The notes beneath the pieces are model-generated. The model worked only from the letters and a program-made list of their open reading frames with translations, did no database searches and was not told the origin of the DNA. Below are positions 33,265 through 41,665 of a DNA stretch of 64,000 bases, one piece after another. The position numbers and the translations under genes were made by a program. This DNA is from Jiangella sp. DSM 45060 (GTDB lineage: Bacteria > Actinomycetota > Actinomycetes > Jiangellales > Jiangellaceae), in contig NZ_LT629771.1 in assembly GCF_900105175.1 (NCBI RefSeq), forward strand, positions 3,534,001 to 3,598,000, written 5' to 3'. Position 1 is the first letter of the stretch. Every line of letters begins with the position of its first letter.

Positions 33265-34239
33265 ATGCGCTACCTGCCGCCCATCGCCGCGCTCGTCCTG
33301 CTGGCCACCGCGGCCTGCGGCGCCGGCGACGACACTGGCGAGGCCGCCGCGACCGCCGGCGACTACCCGGTGACCGTGGACAACTGCGGCGTCGACGTGA
33401 CGTTCGACGCGCCGCCGGAGCGGGTGGTGCTGCTGGAGAGCGCGCCGGTGACGATCATGCACGAGCTCGGCGTGCTGGACGCCGCGGTGCTGCGGGCCGG
33501 CGCGTTCCCCGAGGCGTACTACGACGGCGAGACGAACGCGGCCATCGCCGCCGTCGAGTCGCTCGGCGACGACGTCGACACCAGCGGCCACCTGCAGATC
33601 TCGCAGGAGGTCATCATCGCCCGGCAGCCGGAGCTGGTGCTGGGGCTGCCCGACGGCATCACCCGCGAAGGGCTGTCCGGCGTCGGCATCAACGCGCTGG
33701 TGCAGCCGGTGATGTGCCCCGACGGCGTCGACGCGACCACCTTCGACGACGTGTACGAGCAGATCGAGACCTACGGGCGGGTCTTCGACCGCACGGACGA
33801 GGCCGACGCGCTCGTCGGCGAGCTGCGCGACCGCGTCGCGGCGGTCGAGGCGGCCGCCGAGGGCGCGCCGGAGCGCACCGCCGCCGTCCTCTACCCCACC
33901 GTCGGCGGCGGCAGCGGCTACGCCTACGGCAACCGCAGCATGGCGCACCCGCAGCTGGAGGCGGCCGGCTTCACCAACGTCTTCGGCGACGTCGACGAGC
34001 GGGTGTTCGAGGTGACGCTGGAGCAGATCATCGCCGCCGACCCGGACGTTCTGGTGCTGCTGCACGTCGACGGCGACCCCGCCGCCGTCAAGGACGCCGT
34101 CGTCGCCCTGCCCGGCGCCGAGGACCTGACGGCGGTCCGCAACGACGACATCCTCGTGCAGCTGTTCAACTTCACCGAGCCGCCCACGCCGCTGTCGATC
34201 GACGGGCTGGAGCGCATCGCCGAGCGGTTCCTCCCGTGA
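33265..34239 (+). CDS. ABC transporter substrate-binding lipoprotein (FepB/BtuF fold)
   Basis: The 324-residue protein has a lipobox (VLLATAACGAG) and the helical-backbone two-lobe fold. Typical parts are DNCGVDVTFDAPPERVVLLE at the mature N-terminus and the conserved late Glu-rich surfaces (DERVFEVTLEQIIAADPDVL) that dock on the permease. GAGGAG precedes the ATG. Ligand not determinable; lack of a catechol or hydroxamate signature leaves several metal chelates open. Confidence 0.88.
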   Translation: MRYLPPIAALVLLATAACGAGDDTGEAAATAGDYPVTVDNCGVDVTFDAPPERVVLLESAPVTIMHELGVLDAAVLRAGAFPEAYYDGETNAAIAAVESLGDDVDTSGHLQISQEVIIARQPELVLGLPDGITREGLSGVGINALVQPVMCPDGVDATTFDDVYEQIETYGRVFDRTDEADALVGELRDRVAAVEAAAEGAPERTAAVLYPTVGGGSGYAYGNRSMAHPQLEAAGFTNVFGDVDERVFEVTLEQIIAADPDVLVLLHVDGDPAAVKDAVVALPGAEDLTAVRNDDILVQLFNFTEPPTPLSIDGLERIAERFLP

Positions 34240-35021
34240 TCGGCGCCGACGGCGTCTCGTTCGCCTACGGCGACACCCTGGTGCTCGACGGCGCCCACGT
34301 CACCGCCGCGCCCGGCACCGTCGTCGGGCTGATCGGGCCGAACGGCAGCGGCAAGACGACGCTGCTGCGCACGCTCTACGGCGCGCTGGCGCCGAAGGCC
34401 GGGCTCGTGACGCTGGACGAGACGCCGGTCGGCGAGCTGCGCCCGCGCGAGCTGGCCCGGCGCCTCGCCGTCGTCGTCCAGGAGAGCACCGGCGAGCTGC
34501 CGCTGACCGTCACCGAGACCGTGCTGCTCGGCCGCGCGCCGCACCTGTCCACGTTCCAGCGCCACGGCCGCGACGACTACCGCGTCGCGGCCGCGTCGCT
34601 GGCCCGGGTCGGCGCCCGGCACCTCGCCGGGCGGGTGTTCGCCGGGCTGTCCGGCGGCGAGAAGCAACGGGTGCTGATCGCCCGCGCGCTGGCCCAGCAG
34701 GCCGACCACCTGCTGCTCGACGAGCCCACCAACCATCTCGACATCCGCTACCAGCACGAGGTGTTGCAGCTGGTCAGCCAGCTGGACGTCACGACCGTCG
34801 TGGTGCTGCACGACCTCAACCTCGCCGCCCGCTACTGCGACGAGCTGGTGCTGCTCGACGGCGGCCGGGTCGCCGCCGCGGGCACGCCGGACGACGTCCT
34901 GCGCCCGGAGGTGCTGGAGCCGGTGTACCGCATCGGCGTCCAGCGCATCGACACCGGCGACGGCGTCCAGCTGCTGTTCCGTCCGCTCGACGCCGACGTC
35001 CCCGAAGGAGCGACCGCATGA
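34236..35021 (+). CDS. ABC transporter ATP-binding protein (FepC type)
   Basis: The 261-residue protein has Walker A GPNGSGKTT (~31-39), Q-loop VVVQEST, signature LSGGEKQRV, Walker B LLLDEPTNHLD and the switch His in VVLHDLNLAARYCDEL. It powers the FecCD permease. GTG overlaps the binding-protein stop (GTGA), and ATGA joins it to the first methyltransferase. Confidence 0.93.
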   Translation: MIGADGVSFAYGDTLVLDGAHVTAAPGTVVGLIGPNGSGKTTLLRTLYGALAPKAGLVTLDETPVGELRPRELARRLAVVVQESTGELPLTVTETVLLGRAPHLSTFQRHGRDDYRVAAASLARVGARHLAGRVFAGLSGGEKQRVLIARALAQQADHLLLDEPTNHLDIRYQHEVLQLVSQLDVTTVVVLHDLNLAARYCDELVLLDGGRVAAAGTPDDVLRPEVLEPVYRIGVQRIDTGDGVQLLFRPLDADVPEGATA

Positions 35022-35713
35022 CCGACGTCACCACCGCCCAGGACAGCATCACCCGGTACTGGACCGAACGCGCCGATTCCTACGACGCCCACCACCGCGA
35101 GCAGCTCGGCAACGCCGAGGTGAAGGCCGGCTGGACGGACGTGTGGCGGCGCGCGCTGCCGGCGCCGCCGGCCCGGGTGCTCGACGTCGGCACCGGCACC
35201 GGGCACGTCGCGCTGCTCCTCGCCGAGCTCGGCCACGACGTCGTCGGCACCGACCTCTCGCCCGGCATGCTGGCGAAGGCGCGGGAGAAGGCGGCCGGGC
35301 TGGCGCACCCGCCGGAGCTGCTGATCGGCGACGCCGTCGCGCCGGACTTCCCGGACGCGAGCTTCGACGTCGTCACCAGCCGGTACCTGCTGTGGACGCT
35401 GCGCACGCCCGAGGTCGCGCTGGCGAACTGGCGGGCGCTGCTGCGGCCGGGCGGGCTGCTGGCCGCCGTCGACAGCACCTGGTTCCCGTCCGGCGTCGGG
35501 CCGGACCCGCTGTACGACCGGACGGCGATGTCGCTGCTGCCGCTGGCGGAGGCGGCCAGCATCGACGACTCCGCGGCGCAGGTGCGCGCGGCCGGGTTCG
35601 CCGACGTCACGGTCACACCGCTGCCGCGGATCCTCGACCTCGACCGTCGCTACGGCGTCGCCGACGGGCACGAGGTGCAGCTGCAGTTCCTCATCACGGG
35701 GAGGGTGGCATGA
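35018..35713 (+). CDS. Class I SAM-dependent methyltransferase
   Basis: The 231-residue protein has motif I VLDVGTGTGHVALLLAELG (~53-71), motif II VVGTDLSPGMLAKAREKA and DVVTSRYLLWTLRTPEVALA (post-I region), a Methyltransf_11/25 type fold. Coupled by ATGA to the ABC ATPase, it probably modifies the transported compound or a precursor in the cytoplasm. The acceptor is unknown. Confidence 0.83.
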   Translation: MTDVTTAQDSITRYWTERADSYDAHHREQLGNAEVKAGWTDVWRRALPAPPARVLDVGTGTGHVALLLAELGHDVVGTDLSPGMLAKAREKAAGLAHPPELLIGDAVAPDFPDASFDVVTSRYLLWTLRTPEVALANWRALLRPGGLLAAVDSTWFPSGVGPDPLYDRTAMSLLPLAEAASIDDSAAQVRAAGFADVTVTPLPRILDLDRRYGVADGHEVQLQFLITGRVA

Positions 35714-36453
35714 ACCGGCTCGACAGCTGGGACCGCCAGCAGGAGGTCTACATCCGCGACCGCGAGCGGCGCTACGACGTCATGCTGACGTTCCTGGAGG
35801 AGCTGGCGCCGGACGCGCCGCTCGTGCTCGACCTCGCGGCCGGGCCCGGCTCGACGGCGGTCCGGGTGCTGGACCGGCTACCCGGCTCGCGCTGCCTCGC
35901 CGTCGACGTCGACCCGGTGCTGCAGCGGCTCGGCCGCGAGGCGTACGGCGACGCCGGTGGCCGGCTCACCTGGATCCGGGCCGACCTGCGCGACCCGCGG
36001 TGGCCGTCGGCGCTGGGCGTCGACCGCGTCGACGCCGTCGTCTCGACCACGGCGCTGCACTGGCTGCGCCCGGAGGAGCTGGCGCCGCTGTACCGGACGC
36101 TGCGCGAGCTGCTGGCGGAGTCTGGCGGGCCGTTCCTCAACGGCGACCACTTCCCGTTCCCGCGCGAGACGCCCCGCGTCCGCGCCGCCGCCCAGCGCGT
36201 CGACCAGCGGCGTCAGGACGACGCCGTCGCCGCCGGGGCCGAGGACTGGGCCGCCTGGTGGGAGTCGCTGCGGGCCGACCCGGACCTCGCCGCCGAGCAC
36301 GCCGAACGCGACGCGCTGTGGGCCGGGACCCGCCGCGACCTCACGTCGGCGTCGCTGGCCTTCCACCAGGCCGCGCTGGACGCCGCCGGGTTCACCGAGT
36401 CGGCGATCGTCTGGCAGGACCTCGACGAGCGGGTGCTGCTGGCGCTGCCGTGA
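35710..36453 (+). CDS. Class I SAM-dependent methyltransferase, second
   Basis: The 247-residue protein has motif I VLDLAAGPGSTAVRVLDRLP and a later VDAVVSTTALHWLRPEELAPL, similar to trans-aconitate-type methyltransferases. It overlaps the previous methyltransferase by four bases. The pair are not close copies. It ends one base before the stop of the convergent flavoprotein gene. Confidence 0.83.
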   Translation: MNRLDSWDRQQEVYIRDRERRYDVMLTFLEELAPDAPLVLDLAAGPGSTAVRVLDRLPGSRCLAVDVDPVLQRLGREAYGDAGGRLTWIRADLRDPRWPSALGVDRVDAVVSTTALHWLRPEELAPLYRTLRELLAESGGPFLNGDHFPFPRETPRVRAAAQRVDQRRQDDAVAAGAEDWAAWWESLRADPDLAAEHAERDALWAGTRRDLTSASLAFHQAALDAAGFTESAIVWQDLDERVLLALP

Positions 36454-38178
36454 CTACTCGACCAGCTTGCCCTCGGTCGAGACGTCCCGGATGAGGGCGG
36501 CGATCTCGTCCGGCACTGGCGGGATCTCCTCGCGCACCACACCCGTCGCGGGCGACCACACGAGGTTGACCCGCAGCGCGGGGTCGAGCTCGGGGTAGTC
36601 GGCGCGGTTGTGGCAACCGCGGGTCTCGCGACGCTCCAGCGCGGCCTCCAGCGTGGCCCGGGCGGCCAGCGCGGACGCCTTGAGGTCGAAGGCGTGCGCG
36701 AGGTCCTGGAACCCGGCGATGTCGGGGTGGATGCCGACGTCGGTCATGCGCTCCTCGAGGTGGTCGAGCTCGGCCAGCCCCGCCTTCAGCCCGGCCTCGT
36801 CGCGGACCACGCCGGCGTGCTCGGTCATCGTGTTGCGGATGGAGCGCTGCAGGGCGCGCACGTTCTCGCGTCCGTCCGCCGCCAGCAGCTCGTCGACCTC
36901 GGCCCGGGCCTGCGCGACGGCGTCGGCCGAGCGGCGCTGGGCGTCGAGACCGGCGGCGTGCGCGACTGCGGCCCGGCCCACGATGCGGCCGAAGACCAGC
37001 AGCTCGATGAGCGAGTTGCCGCCGAGCCGGTTGGCGCCGTGCAGCCCGCTGGACGCCTCGCCGACCGCGTACAGGCCGCCGACGTCGGTGCCGTGGTCGT
37101 CGGGCCGGACCCACACCCCGCCCATGGAGTAGTGCGCCGTGGGCGCCACCTCGATGGGGTCGGCGGTGATGTCGAGCATCTGCACCTCGAGCATGGTCTG
37201 GTAGACCCGCGGCAGCCGCGTCATGATGGTCTCGCGCGGCAACCCCGACACGTCCAGCCAGACGCCGCCCTTCTCGGTGCCGCGCCCCTCCTTGATCTCG
37301 GTGTACGCGGCCAGCGCGACGCGGTCGCGGGTGGACAGCTCCATGCGCTCGGGGTCGTAGCGTTGCATGAACCGCTCGCCGAGCGCGTTGCGCAGGATGC
37401 CGCCCTCACCCCGTGCCGCCTCGGAGATCAGCGTCCCCGCCGCGTTCTCGGGCTCGATGATGCCGGACGGGTGGAACTGCACCAGCTCGGGATCGCGCAG
37501 CCGGGCGCCGGCCTCGACGGCGAGCCGGAACGCGTCGCCGGTGTTCTCGTCGCGCCGCGACGACGTGCGCCGCCAGATGCGGGTGTGGCCGCCGGCCGCC
37601 AGCACGACCGCGTCGGCGTGGATGAGGTAGCGGGTGCCGTCGCGCAGGTCGAAGCCGTAGGCGCCGAAGACGACGTTGTCGCGCACCAGGATGCGGGTGA
37701 TGTAGACGGAGTCGAGGATCGGGATGCCCAGCTGCTCGGTGCGCCGCACCAGCGTGCGCTGGATCTCCAGGCCCGTGTAGTCGCCGGCGAACGCGGTGCG
37801 CCGGAACGTGTGCGCGCCGAAGAAGCGCTGCGAGATGCGGCCGTCGGCCTCGCGGGCGAACGCCATGCCGTAGCGCTCGAGGTCGCGGATGCCGCGCTCG
37901 GCGCCGCGTGTGACGATCTCGACCGTGTGCGGGTTGGCGAGGTCGTAGCTCTCCTTGACGGTGTCGGCGGCGTGCTGCTGCCAGCTGTCGCCGGCGTCCA
38001 GGGTGCCCAGCGCCGCGTTGATGCCGCCGGCCGCGAGCGCGGTGTGCGCGTCGTCGCGTGGGCGCTTGCCGACGGCGAGCACGTCGACGCCCTGCTCGGC
38101 GACCTCGATGGCCGCCCGCAACCCCGACCCTCCCGTCCCGATGACGAGCACGGTGGTGGACAGCTGGCGTTCGCTCAT
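36454..38178 (-). CDS. SdhA/FrdA-like FAD-dependent fumarate reductase/succinate dehydrogenase flavoprotein
   Basis: The 574-residue protein has the N-terminal FAD motif VLVIGTGGSGLRAAIEVAEQG, a His in the HTALAAGGINAALG segment at the place of the covalent-FAD His of SdhA/FrdA (NadB lacks it), and the capping and C-terminal parts VAPTAHYSMGGVWVRPDDHG and GLHGANRLGGNSLIELLVFG. No iron-sulphur subunit or membrane anchor is nearby, so it may act alone or with a distant partner on a dicarboxylate. An aspartate-oxidase role is less likely because nadC/nadA are absent. The ATG at 38178 is leaderless (TAGCGT seven bases upstream). Divergent LysR is the likely regulator. Confidence 0.82.
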   Translation of the reverse strand: MSERQLSTTVLVIGTGGSGLRAAIEVAEQGVDVLAVGKRPRDDAHTALAAGGINAALGTLDAGDSWQQHAADTVKESYDLANPHTVEIVTRGAERGIRDLERYGMAFAREADGRISQRFFGAHTFRRTAFAGDYTGLEIQRTLVRRTEQLGIPILDSVYITRILVRDNVVFGAYGFDLRDGTRYLIHADAVVLAAGGHTRIWRRTSSRRDENTGDAFRLAVEAGARLRDPELVQFHPSGIIEPENAAGTLISEAARGEGGILRNALGERFMQRYDPERMELSTRDRVALAAYTEIKEGRGTEKGGVWLDVSGLPRETIMTRLPRVYQTMLEVQMLDITADPIEVAPTAHYSMGGVWVRPDDHGTDVGGLYAVGEASSGLHGANRLGGNSLIELLVFGRIVGRAAVAHAAGLDAQRRSADAVAQARAEVDELLAADGRENVRALQRSIRNTMTEHAGVVRDEAGLKAGLAELDHLEERMTDVGIHPDIAGFQDLAHAFDLKASALAARATLEAALERRETRGCHNRADYPELDPALRVNLVWSPATGVVREEIPPVPDEIAALIRDVSTEGKLVE

Positions 38179-38185
38179 GCCTGTC

Positions 38186-38191
38186 ACGCTA
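38186..38191 (-). promoter_or_regulatory. -10 element for flavoprotein gene
   Basis: TAGCGT on the minus strand, seven bases before the ATG at 38178; no ribosome site, so leaderless. Confidence 0.35.
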
Positions 38192-38212
38192 AGCGCGCTT
38201 GCTCGATAACTC

Positions 38213-38222
38213 CAATGCATTG
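38213..38222. promoter_or_regulatory. LysR-type binding site candidate
   Basis: CAATGCATTG is a perfect 10-bp palindrome in an AT-rich island between the divergent LysR and flavoprotein genes, where LysR regulators normally bind. Confidence 0.45.
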
Positions 38223-38243
38223 TTTGCGTCGTTTCGATGCGCC

Positions 38244-38249
38244 TACGCT
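38244..38249 (+). promoter_or_regulatory. -10 element for lysR gene
   Basis: TACGCT ends seven bases before the ATG at 38257; leaderless type. Confidence 0.35.
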
Positions 38250-38256
38250 ATGACGT

Positions 38257-39213
38257 ATGAACCTGGAGCAGTTGCGCGGATTCGTCGAGGTGGCCCGGCT
38301 CGGCCACTTCACCCGCGCCGCCGAGCACCTGCACCTGGCCCAGCCGTCGCTGAGCCGGCAGATCTCGGCGCTGGAGAGCGACCTGGGCGCCGAGCTGTTC
38401 CACCGCGCCCGCGGGCACATCTCGCTCACCGCGGCCGGCGAGGCGCTGCTGCCGCTGGCGCGGCGCATGCTGGCCGACGCCGACACCGTCCGCCGCGAGA
38501 TGGCCGAGCTCGCCGGGCTGCGCCGCGGCCGCGTCCGGCTGGGCGCCACGCCGACGCTGTGCATCAGCCTGGTCGCCGAGGCGGTCAGTGCCTTCCACGG
38601 CGCCCACCCCGGCATCGACCTGCACGTCACCGAGGGCGGCTCGCGGGTCCTGATCGACGAGCTGGCCGGCGGCGCGCTGGACCTCGCGCTGATCACCGAG
38701 GCCGAGGACCGCCCGGCCAGCCTCACCCGGACCCCGCTGCTGACCGAGGAGCTGGTGGTGGTCTCGTCCGCGGCGTGGCCGCCGGTCTCGTCGCGTCCGG
38801 CCATCGACCTGCGGCAGCTGGCCCGGCTGCCGCAGATCGTCTTCCACGAGAGCTACGACCTGCGCGTCACCACCGAGGCGGCGTTCCGCGCCGCCGGACT
38901 CACCCCGTCCGTCGTGCTGGAAGGGGCCGAGATGGACGCCGTGCTGCGCTTCGTCGAGCGCGGCCTCGGCGTCGCCGTCGTGCCCGCGATGGTGCTGCTC
39001 GACCGCCCGGCCCTGCGCTCGGTGCGGCTCACGGCGCCGCGGCTCACCCGCACCGTCAGCCTGGCGCACCGCTCCGACGTCACGCTGACGCGGGCGGCCG
39101 CGGCCATGCAGCGGGTCGTCGCCGCCACCGCCGAGGCGCTCGCGGCCGGCAGCGCGCTGGTCAGCCGGGCACCGGCTCGGGGTCGGGCCCGCCGTTCCAC
39201 GCCCACCGGGTGA
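38257..39213 (+). CDS. LysR-family transcriptional regulator
   Basis: The 318-residue protein has the N-terminal winged helix (MNLEQLRGFVEVARLGHFTR, then AAEHLHLAQPSLSRQISALE) and a two-lobe effector domain (GRVRLGATPTLCISLVAEAV). It is divergent from the flavoprotein gene and probably controls it. Its 3' 53 bases overlap the end of the convergent PPOX gene, so the two tails are antisense to one another. Confidence 0.9.
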   Translation: MNLEQLRGFVEVARLGHFTRAAEHLHLAQPSLSRQISALESDLGAELFHRARGHISLTAAGEALLPLARRMLADADTVRREMAELAGLRRGRVRLGATPTLCISLVAEAVSAFHGAHPGIDLHVTEGGSRVLIDELAGGALDLALITEAEDRPASLTRTPLLTEELVVVSSAAWPPVSSRPAIDLRQLARLPQIVFHESYDLRVTTEAAFRAAGLTPSVVLEGAEMDAVLRFVERGLGVAVVPAMVLLDRPALRSVRLTAPRLTRTVSLAHRSDVTLTRAAAAMQRVVAATAEALAAGSALVSRAPARGRARRSTPTG

Positions 39214-39637
39214 ACGTCGGCCCCGTCAGCGGCTCCCACCACGCCAGCGCGCGCTCCGGGCGCAGCTCGAAGAGCCGGTTCGGCGGGTCCATGGCCAGCC
39301 GGTACGGGGTGCCGTCGGGCGTGACGTACTTCGCCGCCATCGCGTCGTCGACCTGCGCCGCCACCTCGTCGTCGTGCACCCGCGCCGTCGTCCCCTCGAT
39401 CACCAGCACGTCATGCCCGCCGTCGAGGTGGACGGCGGCGCGCGGCTCGGCGGCCAGGTTGCGGCCCTTCACCGACGCGGGATCGGTGCTGAAGTACAGG
39501 CGGCCGTCCTGCCAGACGCCCCACATCGGCACCACGTGCGGGCGGCCGTCGGGACGAGTGGTGGACAGCCAGTAGTCGCTGGCCCGCTCGAGGCGGCGGC
39601 GCTGCAGCGGCCACGGGACGCGGTGGGTCGCGGTCAT
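39161..39637 (-). CDS. Pyridoxamine 5'-phosphate oxidase (PPOX) family protein
   Basis: The 158-residue protein is a split-beta-barrel flavin-binding domain (RASDYWLSTTRPDGRPHVVP, then MWGVWQDGRLYFSTDPASVK). Actinobacterial members often use F420 or FMN for reductions; true pyridoxamine oxidase activity is unlikely. The ATG is at 39637. It follows the epoxide hydrolase gene with a 33-bp gap on the same strand. Confidence 0.78.
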   Translation of the reverse strand: MTATHRVPWPLQRRRLERASDYWLSTTRPDGRPHVVPMWGVWQDGRLYFSTDPASVKGRNLAAEPRAAVHLDGGHDVLVIEGTTARVHDDEVAAQVDDAMAAKYVTPDGTPYRLAMDPPNRLFELRPERALAWWEPLTGPTFTRWAWNGGPDPEPVPG

Positions 39638-39670
39638 GGCGGCAGCCTCTCATCCGGCGCCGGCGCGGCG

Positions 39671-40786
39671 TCAGCTCAGGTCCTCGGCGAAGGCGAGCAG
39701 GTCGGCGGCGAGCAGTTCGGGCGCCTCCAGCGCGGCGAAGTGGCCGCCGCGCGGCTGGTCGGTCCAGCGCTCCAGCCGGTACATGCGTTCCAGCCAGGAC
39801 CGCGGCGGATCCTCACGGAAGCCACGCTCGTGACCGAACCGCGCGACCGCCGTCGGCACCTCGATCCGGGCACCCGCCGGCAGCACCGTCGTCCCGGCGG
39901 CGCGGTTGTCGGCGTAGTCCAACACCGACGTCTCCGCGGTGCCGGTCGCCCACCACCAGGTCAGCAGCTCGGGCAGCGCATCGCGCCCGGTCCGCGCGGA
40001 CACCGTCGGGCCGAGCGCGGGATCGGTCCACGCGGCCCACTTGTCCAGCACCCAGGCGGCCAGCCCGGCCGGCGAGTCCAGCAGCGCCGGGACCAGCGCG
40101 CCGGGCCGGGTCGCCTGGATCTCCTTGTAGCCGCGCTCGCCCTGCCACCAGCCGTCGAAGCGGTCCAGATAGTCGCGCTCCTCGGCGGCCGGCTCCTCGC
40201 CCGGGGCGAGGGTCGGGCCGAGGTCGGCGTTGGACAGGTGCAGCCCGGCGACGAGGCCGGGCCGGTCCAGCGCCAGCCAGCTCGCGACGTCGGACCCGAA
40301 GTCGGTGCCGTGCGCGACGAACCGGCGGTACCCGAGCGCGGCCATCACGTCGGCCAGCAGCCCCGCCGTGTCGCGCGTCGTCCACCGTCCGGGCGGCCGC
40401 TCGGACCAGCCGTAGCCGGGCAGCGACGCGACGACGACGGTGCGCGGCGCCAGCAGCGGGACCAGCCGCTCGAACTCGAGGAAGCTGCTCGGCCAGCCGT
40501 GCACCAGCAGCAGCGGCGGCCGGTCGTCGCCGCTGTGCACCGCCACGTGGACGGCGCCCCCGGTGGCCCGGACGAGGAGGTGCCGGGCCCGGTTGACCCG
40601 CCGTTCCGCGGCCGGCCAGTCGAACCCGTCCGCCCACCAGTCGCACAGGTCGCGCAGCTCGGCGGTCCGCGGGCCCAGCTCGTCACCGGCGGCGTCGCGT
40701 CGCGGCCAGCGGGTGGCCCGGAGCCGGCCGCCGAGCGCGTCGAGCACGTCGCGTCCGATCGCGACCGTCACCGGTTCGAGGTCCAT
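39671..40786 (-). CDS. Epoxide hydrolase (alpha/beta fold, EHN domain)
   Basis: The 371-residue protein has the N-terminal EHN domain (~1-100, with WPRRDAAGD and WPAAERRVNR), then an alpha/beta hydrolase with LLLVHGWPSSFLEFERLVPL, nucleophile Asp in VAHGTDFGSDVASW and lid Tyr residues. It is homologous to juvenile-hormone/limonene-type epoxide hydrolases, which open epoxides with water in the cytoplasm. Final His sits in RGGHFAALEAPELL. The divergent ArsR gene shares its promoter zone. Confidence 0.87.
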   Translation of the reverse strand: MDLEPVTVAIGRDVLDALGGRLRATRWPRRDAAGDELGPRTAELRDLCDWWADGFDWPAAERRVNRARHLLVRATGGAVHVAVHSGDDRPPLLLVHGWPSSFLEFERLVPLLAPRTVVVASLPGYGWSERPPGRWTTRDTAGLLADVMAALGYRRFVAHGTDFGSDVASWLALDRPGLVAGLHLSNADLGPTLAPGEEPAAEERDYLDRFDGWWQGERGYKEIQATRPGALVPALLDSPAGLAAWVLDKWAAWTDPALGPTVSARTGRDALPELLTWWWATGTAETSVLDYADNRAAGTTVLPAGARIEVPTAVARFGHERGFREDPPRSWLERMYRLERWTDQPRGGHFAALEAPELLAADLLAFAEDLS

Positions 40787-40800
40787 CCGCCCAGGCTACG

Positions 40801-40838
40801 TACATCTGCTTGTATGTATATATGTGCTCGTGTATGTT
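40801..40838. promoter_or_regulatory. ArsR operator region
   Basis: An AT-rich island with alternating TA/TG steps (TACATCTGCTTGTATGTATA, then TATGTGCTCGTGTATG) contains TGTATGT twice and the -10 TATGTT (40833-40838) of the leaderless ArsR gene. Confidence 0.45.
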
Positions 40839-40844
40839 CGAGGC

Positions 40845-41177
40845 ATGGACGAGCTGCGGCACCAGCTGAGCGTGATCGCGGAACCCAACCGGTTCCGCAT
40901 CGTCGAACTGCTGCGCTCCGGCCCGCACAGCGTCGGCGGCATCGTCGACGCGCTCGGAATGGCGCAGCCGCACGTGTCGCGGCACCTGCGGCTACTGGCC
41001 GACGCCGGTGTCGTCGACGCGACACGGCAGGCGCAGCAGCGCATCTACCGGCTGCGTCACGAGCCGCTGCGCGACATCGGCGCCTGGGCGCAGAGCTTCG
41101 CCGTCCTGTGGACCGAGCGGCTCGACCGCCTGGGCGACTTCCTCGACGACACCGACCCGAACGGAGACGGCTCATGA
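40845..41177 (+). CDS. ArsR-family transcriptional regulator
   Basis: The 110-residue winged helix (LSVIAEPNRFRIVELLRSGP, HSVGGIVDALGMAQPHVSRH LRLLADAG) lacks the Cys pair of metal-sensing ArsR and belongs to the group paired with SRPBCC proteins. It probably represses itself and the next two genes. The start is leaderless and its stop overlaps the SRPBCC start. Confidence 0.9.
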   Translation: MDELRHQLSVIAEPNRFRIVELLRSGPHSVGGIVDALGMAQPHVSRHLRLLADAGVVDATRQAQQRIYRLRHEPLRDIGAWAQSFAVLWTERLDRLGDFLDDTDPNGDGS

Positions 41178-41653
41178 CCACCGACGGCATCGTCATCGAC
41201 GAGCAGACCAACACCCTGACCATCGCCCGCTCCTACCGCGCCGCCGTCGACCGCGTCTGGACGGCATGGACCGACCCGGCCGCCGTCGCCCGCTGGTGGG
41301 GGCCGCACGGCTGGACCACCACCGTCGAGCAGATGGACGTCCGCCCGGGCGGCCAGTGGCGCTTCTCCATGGCCCCCGACGACGGCTCGGCCGGCCCCAT
41401 CCACATCGTCGCCACGTACGGCGAGGTGCGCCCGCGCGAGCAGCTGAGCTACGTCGACCGGCGCGCGACCGCCGACTGGGTCGCCACCGGCGAAGGCATG
41501 TCCACCACCGTCGCGTTCAGCGCCCGCGACACCGGCACCCACGTCAGCATCACCGCCGTGTTCGCCGACCACGACACCCTGCAGCAGGCCGTCGCGAGCG
41601 GCATGGGCGAGGGCTACCAGGAGGCGCTCGAGCGCCTCGGCACCATCCTCTGA
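41174..41653 (+). CDS. SRPBCC (AHSA1-like) protein
   Basis: The 159-residue protein has the START-like fold with LTIARSYRAAVDRVWTAWTD and VARWWGPHGWTTTVEQMDVR, a hydrophobic-pocket family commonly coupled to an ArsR regulator. It overlaps the regulator by four bases. Ligand unknown. Confidence 0.88.
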   Translation: MTTDGIVIDEQTNTLTIARSYRAAVDRVWTAWTDPAAVARWWGPHGWTTTVEQMDVRPGGQWRFSMAPDDGSAGPIHIVATYGEVRPREQLSYVDRRATADWVATGEGMSTTVAFSARDTGTHVSITAVFADHDTLQQAVASGMGEGYQEALERLGTIL

Positions 41654-41665
41654 AAGGAACCGATC

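Noticed and set aside
36454-38178. L-aspartate oxidase (nadB)
   Set aside because: No nadA/nadC neighbours, and the covalent-FAD His of SdhA/FrdA is present.
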